Shown here piece after piece: positions 24,948 through 33,324 of a stretch of 64,000 bases of DNA (positions are counted from its first letter, which is position 1; each line of letters opens with the position of its first letter). Below the pieces are notes generated by a model that was given only the letters and a program-made list of their open reading frames with translations, did no database searches and was not told where the DNA came from. A program made the position numbers and the translations under genes. Location of the stretch: contig NZ_JASCIQ010000025.1 of NCBI RefSeq assembly GCF_029968035.1, forward strand, positions 1 to 64,000, read 5' to 3'. Origin of the DNA: Streptomyces cavernicola (GTDB lineage Bacteria; Actinomycetota; Actinomycetes; Streptomycetales; Streptomycetaceae).

Positions 24948-26176
24948 CTTGCACGGCGGGCGCCACTGGCTGTGGCGGTGCGCTTGCGTCCAGTCCCGCG
25001 CCCGGATCGTGGGCGTGGGACAGGGGCCGTTGACTCGGCCCCGCGTCGCCGCCACACCTCGCACGCACGCGTGCGGATGTTACGGGAGCCGTTGCGGTCT
25101 GCGTGATCAACGAATCCGCAGGACCGGCACACGAACCGGGCTTGTGTGGCCCGGTTCGCCTTGTCGATGTGCCCGCACTCGGCGCAGGTGCGGGAGGTGT
25201 ACGCCGCCTCGACGTGCACCACCGGCACCCCCGCACGGCGGGCCTTGTATCCGATGAAGCCGTCCAGCTGGGCGAACGCCCAGGAGTGCAGGGTGGCCCG
25301 TTGGGGCTTGCGAAGCCGTACCCGCTCGCGGATCCCGCCCAGGTCCTCCAGGGCGATGCCGCGTCCGGTGCGTTCTGCCTCGGCCACCACATGCTTGGCG
25401 ATCTTGTGGTTGATGTCCCGTACCCGCCGCTGTTCCTTCTTCCGCCGCTTCTTCAGCCGGCGTCTGGCGGAGGGAGTGTTCTTCTTCTGCAGCTTGGTCC
25501 GCAGGGCGCGTTCGCGTTCCCGGACACGGTTGATCTGACGTCCGGCCATGATCTGACCGTCGGATGTGGTGGCGACGTTGACGATGCCCAGGTCGATGCC
25601 GAGGAAGTCGGTCACCTCGGTGTTCAACGGCTGTTCGGGGATCTCGCAGGTGGCCTGCAGGAACCACATGCCGTCCCGGTACAGCAGGTCGGACTCGCCC
25701 TTGCGGCACTTCGCCAGGGTGGCCAACTGCCCTGCCCCGCCCGTGAATCCCACATCCTTGACCCGCCCGTTCACGGTCCATATCGACACACGCCGCTGGT
25801 CCATCTGCCAGGACAGCATCCGGTCGTCATACGGCTGCGCGCTCTCGGGCCGGAAGGTGATCGGCTTCCCGGTCGCCTTCGCATGACGCTTCGATCCCGG
25901 TCGGCCCAGGTTCCCGGCCTTCAGGTTGGCCTTGAGGACCGTGTACGCGTCGCAGGTCTTCTTGATCACGTGTTGGGCGGCCTGCGCGCCCAGGCCCCAC
26001 CGGGCGCGGATTTCGGTGTAGGTGAGCTTGCGCAGGTCGTAGGTGCGCTGGGTGTCTGTCTCGAACGCGACCGTGCTCACCCAGGTCGCGGCCTCGTTGC
26101 AGGCGTGCAGGGTCGCCTCAAGTGCCTGTGCCTGCACGGGTGTTGGCTGGAGTTTGACCTGCACCACCAGTTTCAC
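24935..26176 (-). CDS. tnpB: TnpB RNA-guided nuclease (IS605 OrfB)
   Basis: A 413-residue TnpB protein, ancestor-type relative of Cas12. An N-terminal helix-turn-helix/wedge region (1-190) precedes the RuvC domain with the DED triad: Asp195 in GIDLGIVN, Glu277 in ALEDLGGI and Asp360 in DHADRNGSRNI. A zinc ribbon (Cys331, 334, 350, 353) interrupts RuvC as usual. The Arg/Lys-rich helix 230-255 would contact the guide RNA. Known TnpBs cut DNA next to a transposon-specific motif and help the element persist. GTG start at 26176, 29 bases from the divergent tnpA. The stop codon lies inside the right-end hairpin. Confidence 0.93.
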   Translation of the reverse strand: MKLVVQVKLQPTPVQAQALEATLHACNEAATWVSTVAFETDTQRTYDLRKLTYTEIRARWGLGAQAAQHVIKKTCDAYTVLKANLKAGNLGRPGSKRHAKATGKPITFRPESAQPYDDRMLSWQMDQRRVSIWTVNGRVKDVGFTGGAGQLATLAKCRKGESDLLYRDGMWFLQATCEIPEQPLNTEVTDFLGIDLGIVNVATTSDGQIMAGRQINRVRERERALRTKLQKKNTPSARRRLKKRRKKEQRRVRDINHKIAKHVVAEAERTGRGIALEDLGGIRERVRLRKPQRATLHSWAFAQLDGFIGYKARRAGVPVVHVEAAYTSRTCAECGHIDKANRATQARFVCRSCGFVDHADRNGSRNIRTRACEVWRRRGAESTAPVPRPRSGRGTGRKRTATASGARRASPSL

Positions 26177-26205
26177 GCCAGCAGGCTAGCTCCTAAGGTT
26201 GATCT

Positions 26206-26634
26206 GTGTCACCGAGATGGGAATCAAACCCGGATATACGCAGGGGACGCAGCGTCGTCTACAGCCTGCATGCTCACTTGGTCTTCACTCCCAAGTATCG
26301 GCGCGGAGTGTTCACCGACGAACTCCTGGTCCGCTGTGAGGAGGTCATGCGGGACGTGTGCGCCGACTTCGATGCCGAGCTGCGCGAGTTCAACGGCGAG
26401 GCCGACCACGTCCACCTCCTGGTCCACTACCCGCCCAAGGTCGCCCTGGCCCGACTGGTCGGCTCCCTCAAGGGTGTATCCGCGCGCCGCCTGCGCCAGG
26501 AGTTTCCTGCCCACATCAACCGATATCTGTGGGGCGAGCACTTCTGGTCACCGTCCTACTTCGCCGCCTCTGTCGGCGGCGCCCCACTCGCGGCGGTCAA
26601 GGAGTACATCGAGAACCAGAAGCGACCCGGCTGA
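26206..26634 (+). CDS. tnpA: TnpA Y1 transposase (IS200 type)
   Basis: A 142-residue HUH single-strand transposase. The metal-binding HUH is HVH (residues 68-70, in ADHVHLLVHYP) and the nucleophile is Tyr134 in KEYIENQ. Family motif HLVFTPKYRRGVF is near 24. It excises and inserts the element as single-stranded circles by recognising the end hairpins. GTG at 26206 has AAGG upstream. The first 14 residues (MSPRWESNPDIRRG) are unusual for the family and could be spurious; a later valine start is possible. Confidence 0.92.
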   Translation: MSPRWESNPDIRRGRSVVYSLHAHLVFTPKYRRGVFTDELLVRCEEVMRDVCADFDAELREFNGEADHVHLLVHYPPKVALARLVGSLKGVSARRLRQEFPAHINRYLWGEHFWSPSYFAASVGGAPLAAVKEYIENQKRPG

Positions 26635-26647
26635 TGCACAAGCCGTC

Positions 26648-26718
26648 CCCGGCTCCGCCGGGCAGCTCTACGAGTGCTCCGCACTCGAATCCCGACACCG
26701 CGACGCTCCGCGTCGCGG
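26648..26718. repeat. three hairpins with a common GCTCCGC tip
   Basis: Downstream of tnpA and inside the IS are CCCGGC-TCC-GCCGGG (26648-26662), CGAGTGC-TCC-GCACTCG (26671-26687) and a 9-bp stem CCGCGACGC-TCC-GCGTCGCGG (26698-26718). All have the same TCC loop closed by GC. The same tip occurs in the dispersed intergenic repeats of this window. Confidence 0.75.
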
Positions 26719-26736
26719 CCACAAGATGCGATTCCT

Positions 26737-26756
26737 CCTGGTCGTGAACGACCAGG
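26737..26756. other. candidate IS left-end hairpin
   Basis: CCTGGTCG-TGAA-CGACCAGG, a perfect 8-bp stem with 4-base loop, the same geometry as the opposite end hairpin. On the tnpB strand TTGAG (26776-26780 complement) lies 19 bases before it, a plausible target/cleavage motif. Confidence 0.5.
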
Positions 26757-26805
26757 GTTCCTCGCAAGAGCCCTGCTCAATCTGCGGACTGGAGCGGCGA
26801 TAGCC

Positions 26806-27185
26806 GCCCCGAAAGGGGCGCGGGGAACGGCGCGACCAACCACAACGGCGCGGCAGCCGTACAACTGCCGGGGTACGGGGCGAAGCCCCGAGAACGGGGG
26901 CCAGCACCGCAACCCCAAGCAAGGAACGGACACGGCAACCACCGAAAGCAAGGTCCGGGAACACAGCCCCGACAGGGGCGCGGGGAACTGCGCGACCAAC
27001 CGCAACCGCACGGCACCCGAACAACTGCCGGGGCACGGGGCGAAGCCCCGAGAGCGAGGTCCGGGGGCGTAGCCCCAGGCAGGAGGCGGGGCCCCAGGCC
27101 CCTGAAGCCGGGCCCAGGGCCGCGCCGCCGGTGCCCGCCGTCCGCCAGGACTTTCGGGAAGGGGCGGGGAGGGGATCAAAACAAG
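26806..27185. repeat. two type B repeats, then an inverted type C
   Basis: The 540-base stretch between the IS and the laccase gene holds no gene. Two long type B copies start at about 26814 and 26975 (161 apart). Each runs from GGGGCGCGGGGAAC through CAACTGCCGGGG to ACGGGGCGAAGCCCCGAGA. An inverted type C element (AGGACTTTCGGGAAGGGGC) ends near 27178. Confidence 0.75.
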
Positions 27186-27288
27186 CCCTGCTCCGGCCAA
27201 GTAGGCCCCCTCGACGAGCCGTTCAGCACACCGACTCACGGGGGAAGAGGGAACCCACTCGACCGGATGTCTCGGGGGCGGGACGCGA

Positions 27289-27312
27289 CCAGGCCAGGCC
27301 AGGCCAGGCCAG
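27289..27312. repeat. CCAGG microsatellite
   Basis: Nearly five copies of CCAGG immediately downstream of the laccase stop. Confidence 0.8.
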
Positions 27313-27320
27313 AGCAAGCT

Positions 27321-28319
27321 CTAGTGCTCGGCGTGCTCACCCCCGTGCCCCGGCACCGTCCCATCCGCCTTGGCCACCAGAAACATCCCCACCATCCCCA
27401 TGTCCGAGTGGCTCTGGACGTGGCAGTGGTACATCCACGCCCCCGCCCCGACCCCCTCCCCCGCCACGACCTGGAACCCGAAGGAGTCCGCAGGTCCGGT
27501 GATCTTGTTGTCGATGACGGGGCTGGGGTCGTCGGGGCCGGTCAGGATGCCCGTGCGGTTGTCCGCCCAGCGGTGACCGTGCATGTGGAACGTGTGGTAG
27601 TACTCGCCGTGCGTGATCATCACGATCTCGACCCGCTCGCCCATGGTCGCCTTGAGGTCAGGCCCCTTGGGAAGGTTGTTGATGGTCATGTCGTTGAAGA
27701 CGATCGTGTACGTCCGGTCCGGCAGGACGTCCCCCTCGCGCCGCACGATCAGCCCGCCGTAGAGGCCCTTGCGCAGGCCGCCCGTGCCGTGGTCGGTGCC
27801 GACGACGTGGTCGTGGTAGTGCCAGTAGCCCGCGCTGCCCGCCCGCCACGTGCCGTCCTTACGCCGCCCCGGGGCGTGTGTGCGCCAGGTGTACGTGCGT
27901 GAACTGCCGGGCTCCACATGGCTGTTGTTGTGCCGGGTGCCGTCGCTGCCGATCTCGTAGTCGACACCGTGCGGGTGCAGGCTGGCGGCGGCGTCCGTCA
28001 GGTTGTGCACCTCGATGTGCAGGGTGTCGCCCTCGACCATCTCCAGGAGCGGCCCGGGGATCGTGGCCTTGCCCTGCTCCAGGCCGTAGCCGAGCTGCCC
28101 GTCGGCGAGCTTCTCGACGTACAGCTTGATGTGCCGGGTCTCACCGTTCGCCTCGGCCAGGCGCGCCCCGGAGGCCGGTCCGGACTCGGCGGCCCCCGCG
28201 GGCGAACCGGGAAGCACGCCCGACATCGATGTCAGCCCGGCAGCCACCGCGGCCCCTCCGCCGAAGAGCCGGCGGTTGAATCCGCGTCTGCCGAGTTGCC
28301 CGCCCAGTGCTTCCGTCAT
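27321..28319 (-). CDS. small laccase (two-domain multicopper oxidase)
   Basis: A 332-residue SLAC-type laccase, matching the two-domain Streptomyces enzymes that act as homotrimers and oxidise phenols, metals or electron-transfer partners while reducing oxygen to water. A Tat signal (RRGFNRRLFGGGAAVAAG) precedes the mature protein. Copper ligands: HPHGVDY and HYHDH in the first cupredoxin domain, HTFHMHGHRW and HCHVQSHSDMGM in the second; the last provides the type 1 Cys-His-Met set. Ends in a His-rich tail. Divergent from the sugar-dehydrogenase operon across 199 bases. Confidence 0.92.
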   Translation of the reverse strand: MTEALGGQLGRRGFNRRLFGGGAAVAAGLTSMSGVLPGSPAGAAESGPASGARLAEANGETRHIKLYVEKLADGQLGYGLEQGKATIPGPLLEMVEGDTLHIEVHNLTDAAASLHPHGVDYEIGSDGTRHNNSHVEPGSSRTYTWRTHAPGRRKDGTWRAGSAGYWHYHDHVVGTDHGTGGLRKGLYGGLIVRREGDVLPDRTYTIVFNDMTINNLPKGPDLKATMGERVEIVMITHGEYYHTFHMHGHRWADNRTGILTGPDDPSPVIDNKITGPADSFGFQVVAGEGVGAGAWMYHCHVQSHSDMGMVGMFLVAKADGTVPGHGGEHAEH

Positions 28320-28418
28320 CGCCGAACTCCCCGGAGCCGTAACGAGATTGACGGGGTGACAAGGACCCCCCGGACGGGCACACCGTAGCTTCGGGCTCCT
28401 CGTTTATCCACACTCAGG

Positions 28419-28429
28419 ACAAAGTTTGT
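28419..28429. promoter_or_regulatory. dyad in the laccase/dehydrogenase divergent promoter
   Basis: ACAAA-G-TTTGT sits midway between the divergent laccase and ThuA-PQQ genes in an unusually A/T-rich patch (about 28400-28455), where both promoters are expected. It could be a shared operator. No clear -35/-10 pair can be assigned. Confidence 0.35.
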
Positions 28430-28518
28430 GCCATCGCGGTCATAGCTATTGGCGGGTCACCGAAAGAGGTCTAGCTTCCTTGGCGCTGTTGCTGTGCACG
28501 ATGAGGGGTGGGTGACCC

Positions 28519-31080
28519 ATGCGGAGCGCACCACGTCAGAAACCCGCGGACGCGGACGGGTTGAGCAGAGACAGACACAGAGACAGACGCAGAAGCAGAA
28601 GCAGAAGCAGGCACAGATCTCGCAGGCTCTGGGCGACCGGCCTCGCGATCGGCGCCCTCGCCGGAGGGCTGCTCGCCTCCGGCCCCGCCTCCGCTCGGCC
28701 GGATCCGGGCCCTGACCGTACGCCGGCGACGAGCCGTACGACAACGATGTCGCTGCCCTCTCCGCCGGGCGGGAGCAATGTGCGGGTGCTGCTCTTCCAC
28801 GGCTCGGCGAGCCCGGAGACGCCGCTGGTCAACGCGGGGATCGAGGCCGTGGAGAAGATCGGTCTGTCCGGGCCGACCCAGCAGCGCTTCTCCGTCACGG
28901 CCACCGACGACGCCTCGGTGTTCACCGACGAGCGGCGGCTCGGCCGGTTCAACGCGGTGGTGTTCCTGACCGGCGGCGGCGATGTCCTGGATCCCGAGCA
29001 GGAGTTGGGACTTGAGGCGTACATGGAGGCGGGCGGCGGCTTCCTCGGCGTCCATGACGCGGCCCGCGCCGAGCCGTACTCGGACTGGTTCACGGGCCTG
29101 ATCGGCGCCCGGCCTGCCGAAGGAACCCCTCCCGCGCAGCGCGCGACCGTGGAAGTCGGCGACCGGCAACACCCGGCGACCAAGGGCCTCCCCCTGGAGT
29201 GGAAGCGCCCCGACAAGTGGCTGAACTGGGAGAAGAACCCCTCCGGCGACGTGCACACGGTGGCGCGCGTGCGCGAGGCGACGTACAAGCCGGGCGAGGG
29301 CGCCAACGGGCCTGATCATCCGGCGAGTTGGTGCCGTGACTACGACGGCGGGCGGTCCTTCTACACCGGCATGGGCGGCACCGTCGACTCCTACGCCGAG
29401 ACGGACTTCCGCGCCCATCTGCGCGGCGCGCTGCTGTGGACCACGCGGCTCGTACGGGCCGACTGCAAGGCCGCGATCAACGCCAACTACAAGGCGGAGC
29501 GGGTCACGCAGCCCAACCAGCCGGGCCAGAACGACCAGATCGGTGAGCCGCACGGCCTGGTGACGGCGGATGACGGGCGGGTGTTCTACATCGGCCGCGG
29601 CGGCGCCGACTCCTCGCAGCCCGTGGTGACCGACTGGAACAACCCCGACATCGGCAAGGGCAAGGGCGAGATCCACGTCTACGACCCGAAGACCAAGAAG
29701 GTTCAACTCGCGGGCGCGCTCACGGTGTTCGGCAACAAGGGCGGCGGCGACGAGCTGGTCAAGGTCGAGGAGGGGCTGCTCGGCATCGAGCTGGACCCGG
29801 ACTTCGGGGACAACGGCTGGGTGTACCTGCACTACACCCCGCACTCCGAGATCAACCGCGAGACGCACATGGCGGAGCGCCGCGTCTCCCGGTTCACTCT
29901 CGACCCGCAGACCGACAAGCTGGACCTGGGCAGCGAGAAGGTGCTGCTCAAGTGGCCGGTGCAGATCCACAGTTGCTGCCATGCGGGCGGCGGGATGGCC
30001 TGGGACTCCAAGGACAACCTGTACATCGCGACCGGCGACAACAACTCCAGTCGTTTCAGCGACGGTTACTCCGGCAACAACCCGGAGCCGAACTTCGGCG
30101 GCGTCTCCTTCGCGGACGCGCGCCGCACCGCGGGCAACACCAACAATCTCAACGGCAAGATCCTCCGCATCCACCCCGAGCCGGACGGCACGTACACGCT
30201 CCCCGAGGGCAACCTCTTCACCGGCGAGGAGACCGACGAGGGCGGCGGGAAGACGCGCGGCGAGATCTACGTCATGGGCGTGCGCAACCCGGCGCGCATC
30301 TCGATCGACAAGGAGACCGACACGCTGTACGCGGGCTGGGTCGGCCCCGACGCCGGTTCCCCGTCGACGACTTGGGGCCCGGCGAAGTACGACACGTTCG
30401 CCGCGATCACCGGTCCGGGCAACCACGGCTGGCCGTACTGCATGGGCAACAAGCAGCCGTACCGGGACCGCAACCTGCCGGATCCGACGCAGCCGCTCGG
30501 CTGGTACGACTGCGACGCCCCGAAGAACGAGTCGCCCCACAACGACGGCCTGGTGAACCTGCCGCCGGTCACGTCGAACACCATCTGGTACTCCCCGCAG
30601 GGCGGCGGCCCGGACTTCCCGCGCGACGCGAACGGCGTGCCCTCGTACAAGACCGAGGAGCAGACGTTCCGCCTGCCGTGGCTGAAGGGCGGCGGGCAGG
30701 CCGCGATGAACGGGCCGCTGTACCGGTACGACGCAGACAGCGCGAGCGAGGTCAAGTGGCCCGCGTACTGGGACGGGAAGTGGTTCGTCGGCGACTTCTA
30801 CGACAGCGACCAGCCGCGGCACGCGGTGCTCACCGACCCGAAGACCGTGGGCAAGGGCGGCATCCCGGTGCACGCCGAGTCGCTGAAGAAGATCGTGCCG
30901 ATCGGCAACGACGGCATCAAGAACCTCATGGACTGGAAGTTCGCGCCCGACGGTTCGCTGTACGTCCTGGACTACGGGCGCGGCTTCTTCACCTCGGACG
31001 CCAAGTCGGCGCTGTGGCACGTCACTTACGAGGGCGGCGCGGCCACGCCGAGCGCCGACCAGCTGGCCAGGAAGGGCTGA
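28519..31080 (+). CDS. secreted ThuA-domain / PQQ-dependent sugar dehydrogenase fusion
   Basis: An 853-residue exported protein. Residues 1-36 are extremely Arg/Ser-rich; a hydrophobic segment (37-57) and ASA cleavage site follow. About 88-310 is a ThuA-like (glutamine-amidotransferase-fold) domain (VRVLLFHGSA, VVFLTGGGDVLDPEQE, GGGFLGVHDAARAEPYSDWF). About 340-850 is a soluble glucose/sorbosone dehydrogenase beta-propeller (EEGLLGIELDPDFGDNGWVYLHY, SCCHAGGGMAWDSKDNLYIATGDNN, RNPARISIDKETDTLYAGWVGPD), expected to bind PQQ and calcium. ThuA relatives act on 3-keto-disaccharides in rhizobia; the propeller oxidises sugars. First gene of a two-gene operon with the cupredoxin protein three bases downstream. 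Confidence 0.88.
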   Translation: MRSAPRQKPADADGLSRDRHRDRRRSRSRSRHRSRRLWATGLAIGALAGGLLASGPASARPDPGPDRTPATSRTTTMSLPSPPGGSNVRVLLFHGSASPETPLVNAGIEAVEKIGLSGPTQQRFSVTATDDASVFTDERRLGRFNAVVFLTGGGDVLDPEQELGLEAYMEAGGGFLGVHDAARAEPYSDWFTGLIGARPAEGTPPAQRATVEVGDRQHPATKGLPLEWKRPDKWLNWEKNPSGDVHTVARVREATYKPGEGANGPDHPASWCRDYDGGRSFYTGMGGTVDSYAETDFRAHLRGALLWTTRLVRADCKAAINANYKAERVTQPNQPGQNDQIGEPHGLVTADDGRVFYIGRGGADSSQPVVTDWNNPDIGKGKGEIHVYDPKTKKVQLAGALTVFGNKGGGDELVKVEEGLLGIELDPDFGDNGWVYLHYTPHSEINRETHMAERRVSRFTLDPQTDKLDLGSEKVLLKWPVQIHSCCHAGGGMAWDSKDNLYIATGDNNSSRFSDGYSGNNPEPNFGGVSFADARRTAGNTNNLNGKILRIHPEPDGTYTLPEGNLFTGEETDEGGGKTRGEIYVMGVRNPARISIDKETDTLYAGWVGPDAGSPSTTWGPAKYDTFAAITGPGNHGWPYCMGNKQPYRDRNLPDPTQPLGWYDCDAPKNESPHNDGLVNLPPVTSNTIWYSPQGGGPDFPRDANGVPSYKTEEQTFRLPWLKGGGQAAMNGPLYRYDADSASEVKWPAYWDGKWFVGDFYDSDQPRHAVLTDPKTVGKGGIPVHAESLKKIVPIGNDGIKNLMDWKFAPDGSLYVLDYGRGFFTSDAKSALWHVTYEGGAATPSADQLARKG

Positions 31081-31083
31081 CCG

Positions 31084-33306
31084 GTGAGACACAGACATGG
31101 ATACCTGAGGCTTCTGCTCGCCGCGCTCCTCATGATGCTCGGCCTGACCGCCCCTACGGCGTACGGCCAGCCCGATCCGGGCATGCGGCCGGTGCAGGAC
31201 GAGGGCGCGGCGGCGCAGGTCCTCAGCTGGACGGCCGGTGACGGGATCGACAAGTACGTGTCGGCGCCGACCACGGCGGTGGCGGGTCCGGCGACGATCG
31301 TCTTCGAGAACAGCGCGGCGACCGGCAACACCACGGGCATGCCGCACACGTTGACGTTCGACGTGTCGGACCCCGAGTACAACAACGACGTCTCCCTGAA
31401 CATCCTCGCCAACCCCTCCGACGCGGAGGGCGGCAAGCACACCGCCGAGGTGACGCTGACGCCGGGCCGGTACCTGTACCACTGCACGATCCCGGGGCAC
31501 GGCACGATGCAGGGCATCCTGACGGTGACCGAAGGCGGCGGCGAGGACACCACCGCCCCGGAGACCTCGGCGAAGGTCGACGGCACGCAGAACGCGGACG
31601 GCGCGTATGTCGGTCAGGCCGCGGTGACCGTGTCGGCGAGCGACGAGAGCGGCGGTTCGGGCGTCGACAAGGTCGAGTACGCGCTCGGGGACGCCGGCGA
31701 CTGGCAGCCGTACACCGCTCCGGTCGTCGTGAACCAGGTCGGCAGCCACAAGATCCGCTACCGGGCCACGGACAAGGCGGGCAACGTCGCCGCCGAGAAG
31801 GCCGTCGAGTTCGCGGTGGTCGCGCCGCCCACGGACGACACCACCGCCCCGGAGACCTCGGCGACGGTGACGGGCGAGCAGAACGCGGACGGCGCGTACG
31901 TCGGCATGGCCACGGTCACGGTCGCGGCCTCGGACGCGGGTTCCGGCGTGAACACCGTGCAGTACGCGGTGGGCGACGCGGGCGAGTGGCAGGCGTACAC
32001 GGCGCCCGTGATGTTCCACGAGCCGGGCGCGTACAAGGTGCGGTACCGGGCGGCGGACAAGGCGGGCAACGTCGCCGCCGAGAAGGCCGTCGAGTTCGTG
32101 GTCGTGGCGCCACCGGCGGAGGACACGACGCCGCCGGAGACCTCCGCGAAGGTCGACGGGACGCTCGACTCCGACGGCGCGTACGTCGGTAAGGCCACGG
32201 TCACCGTGTCCGCGACGGACGGCGGCTCCGGCGTGGACAAGGTCGAGTACTCGCTCGACGGGGCGCCGTACGTGGCGTACACCGAGCCGCTGGTCGTGGA
32301 CCGGACGGGCCGGCACGAGGTGGCGTACCGGGCGAGCGACAAGGCGGGCAACACGTCCGAGGCCCGGGTGGCGGCGTTCACGGTCGTCGAGGGCGGGGGC
32401 GTGCCCGCGCCGGACTGCCCCGAGTACGACGAGCGGCCGACGGTGTTCGTCGGGGACGTCGACAGCGGCGTGCCCAACCGGATGACGAAGAGCCGCTGCA
32501 CGATCAACGAACTGATCGAGGACGAGAAGGACTGGTCGTCGCAGGCGCTGTTCCTGAAGCATGTGGAGGAGGTCCTGGACGCGCTCGTCGAGGAGGGTGT
32601 GGTGGACGCCCGCGAGCACCGCACGATCTACCGCGCCGCCAAGCAGTCCGGCATCGGCAGGCCCGGCCAGACCGAGGGCTACCGCAAGCTGTTCGACGGC
32701 TCGGCCGACTCGTTCGCCAAGTGGGAGCACGTGGGCGGTGGTTCGTTCGGCCTGAACGAGGACGGCTCGATGACCTCGGGCACGACCGAGGCCGGCCTCG
32801 GCATGCTGTGGTTCCCGGAGCGGAAGTACGAGGACTTCTCGCTGAAGCTGCAGTGGCGGGACGACGCGCCGGGCGCGGGCAACGCCAACTCCGGTGTGTT
32901 CGTGCGGTTCCCGCAGGTCCACGACCACCCGGAGGAGCCGCGTCCGGAATGGGTCGCCATCAAGTACGGGCACGAGGTGCAGGTGCTCGACCGTCCCGAC
33001 GGCGACATGTACAAGACCGGCTCGATCTACGGCTTCGACCGCGTCGGCCTCGCGGACGCCGGGGTCACGCCCAAGGGCACCTGGAACGACTACGAGATCC
33101 GGGTGGTCGACCAGCACTACGAGGTGTTCCGCAACGGCAAGCTGATCAACGAGTTCGACAACACGGGCGGCCAGCTCTTCGAGCCCCCGCGCGCGGACGA
33201 CCCGGGCACGGACGGTCGCAGATACGCCTCCGGCTATGTGGGGCTCCAGGTCCACGGGGTCACGGACGTGGTCTCGTACCGGGACATCCGGATCAGGGAG
33301 TTGTAG
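31084..33306 (+). CDS. secreted cupredoxin / Ig-like / DUF1080 multidomain protein
   Basis: A 740-residue exported protein with signal peptide 1-28. About 45-150 is a cupredoxin with a complete type 1 copper set: His88 (GMPHTL), Cys134, His139 and Met142 (YHCTIPGHGTMQG). Three OmpL47/Ig-like repeats of about 95 residues follow (155-253, 254-348, 349-440), each starting TTAPETSA or TTPPETSA and holding YRATDKAGN-like motifs. A linker with two Cys leads to a C-terminal DUF1080 (3-keto-disaccharide hydrolase) lectin-like domain (about 535-740: KLFDGSADSFAKWEHVGGGSF to VSYRDIRIREL). GTG at 31084, three bases after the upstream stop, implies translational coupling. Confidence 0.87.
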   Translation: MRHRHGYLRLLLAALLMMLGLTAPTAYGQPDPGMRPVQDEGAAAQVLSWTAGDGIDKYVSAPTTAVAGPATIVFENSAATGNTTGMPHTLTFDVSDPEYNNDVSLNILANPSDAEGGKHTAEVTLTPGRYLYHCTIPGHGTMQGILTVTEGGGEDTTAPETSAKVDGTQNADGAYVGQAAVTVSASDESGGSGVDKVEYALGDAGDWQPYTAPVVVNQVGSHKIRYRATDKAGNVAAEKAVEFAVVAPPTDDTTAPETSATVTGEQNADGAYVGMATVTVAASDAGSGVNTVQYAVGDAGEWQAYTAPVMFHEPGAYKVRYRAADKAGNVAAEKAVEFVVVAPPAEDTTPPETSAKVDGTLDSDGAYVGKATVTVSATDGGSGVDKVEYSLDGAPYVAYTEPLVVDRTGRHEVAYRASDKAGNTSEARVAAFTVVEGGGVPAPDCPEYDERPTVFVGDVDSGVPNRMTKSRCTINELIEDEKDWSSQALFLKHVEEVLDALVEEGVVDAREHRTIYRAAKQSGIGRPGQTEGYRKLFDGSADSFAKWEHVGGGSFGLNEDGSMTSGTTEAGLGMLWFPERKYEDFSLKLQWRDDAPGAGNANSGVFVRFPQVHDHPEEPRPEWVAIKYGHEVQVLDRPDGDMYKTGSIYGFDRVGLADAGVTPKGTWNDYEIRVVDQHYEVFRNGKLINEFDNTGGQLFEPPRADDPGTDGRRYASGYVGLQVHGVTDVVSYRDIRIREL

Positions 33307-33324
33307 GGGTACGGGGTGGTACTT

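Larger units (their letters stand above)
24920..26780. mobile_element. IS200/IS605-family insertion sequence
   Basis: Complete IS605-type element of about 1.86 kb with divergently transcribed tnpB and tnpA, the IS608 arrangement. The tnpB-side end is a perfect 8-bp hairpin (24928-24947) followed on the tnpB strand by TTGAC. The tnpA-side end is most likely the perfect 8-bp hairpin 26737-26756, preceded on the same strand by TTGAG. There are no terminal inverted repeats or target duplications, as expected for single-strand transposition. Both proteins keep their catalytic residues, so it may be active. Exact tips are inferred. Confidence 0.7.

Noticed and set aside
26174..26208. A bidirectional operator between tnpB and tnpA
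   Set aside because: Only 29 bases lie between the starts and no dyad is visible.
26640..26800. Short open frames after tnpA as extra IS genes
   Set aside because: Sequence is a chain of hairpins and shows no codon bias or protein motif.
28519..31080. ThuA domain as a trehalose catabolism gene
   Set aside because: No thuB, trehalose transporter or treY/Z genes are present; the exported PQQ fusion points to an extracellular role.
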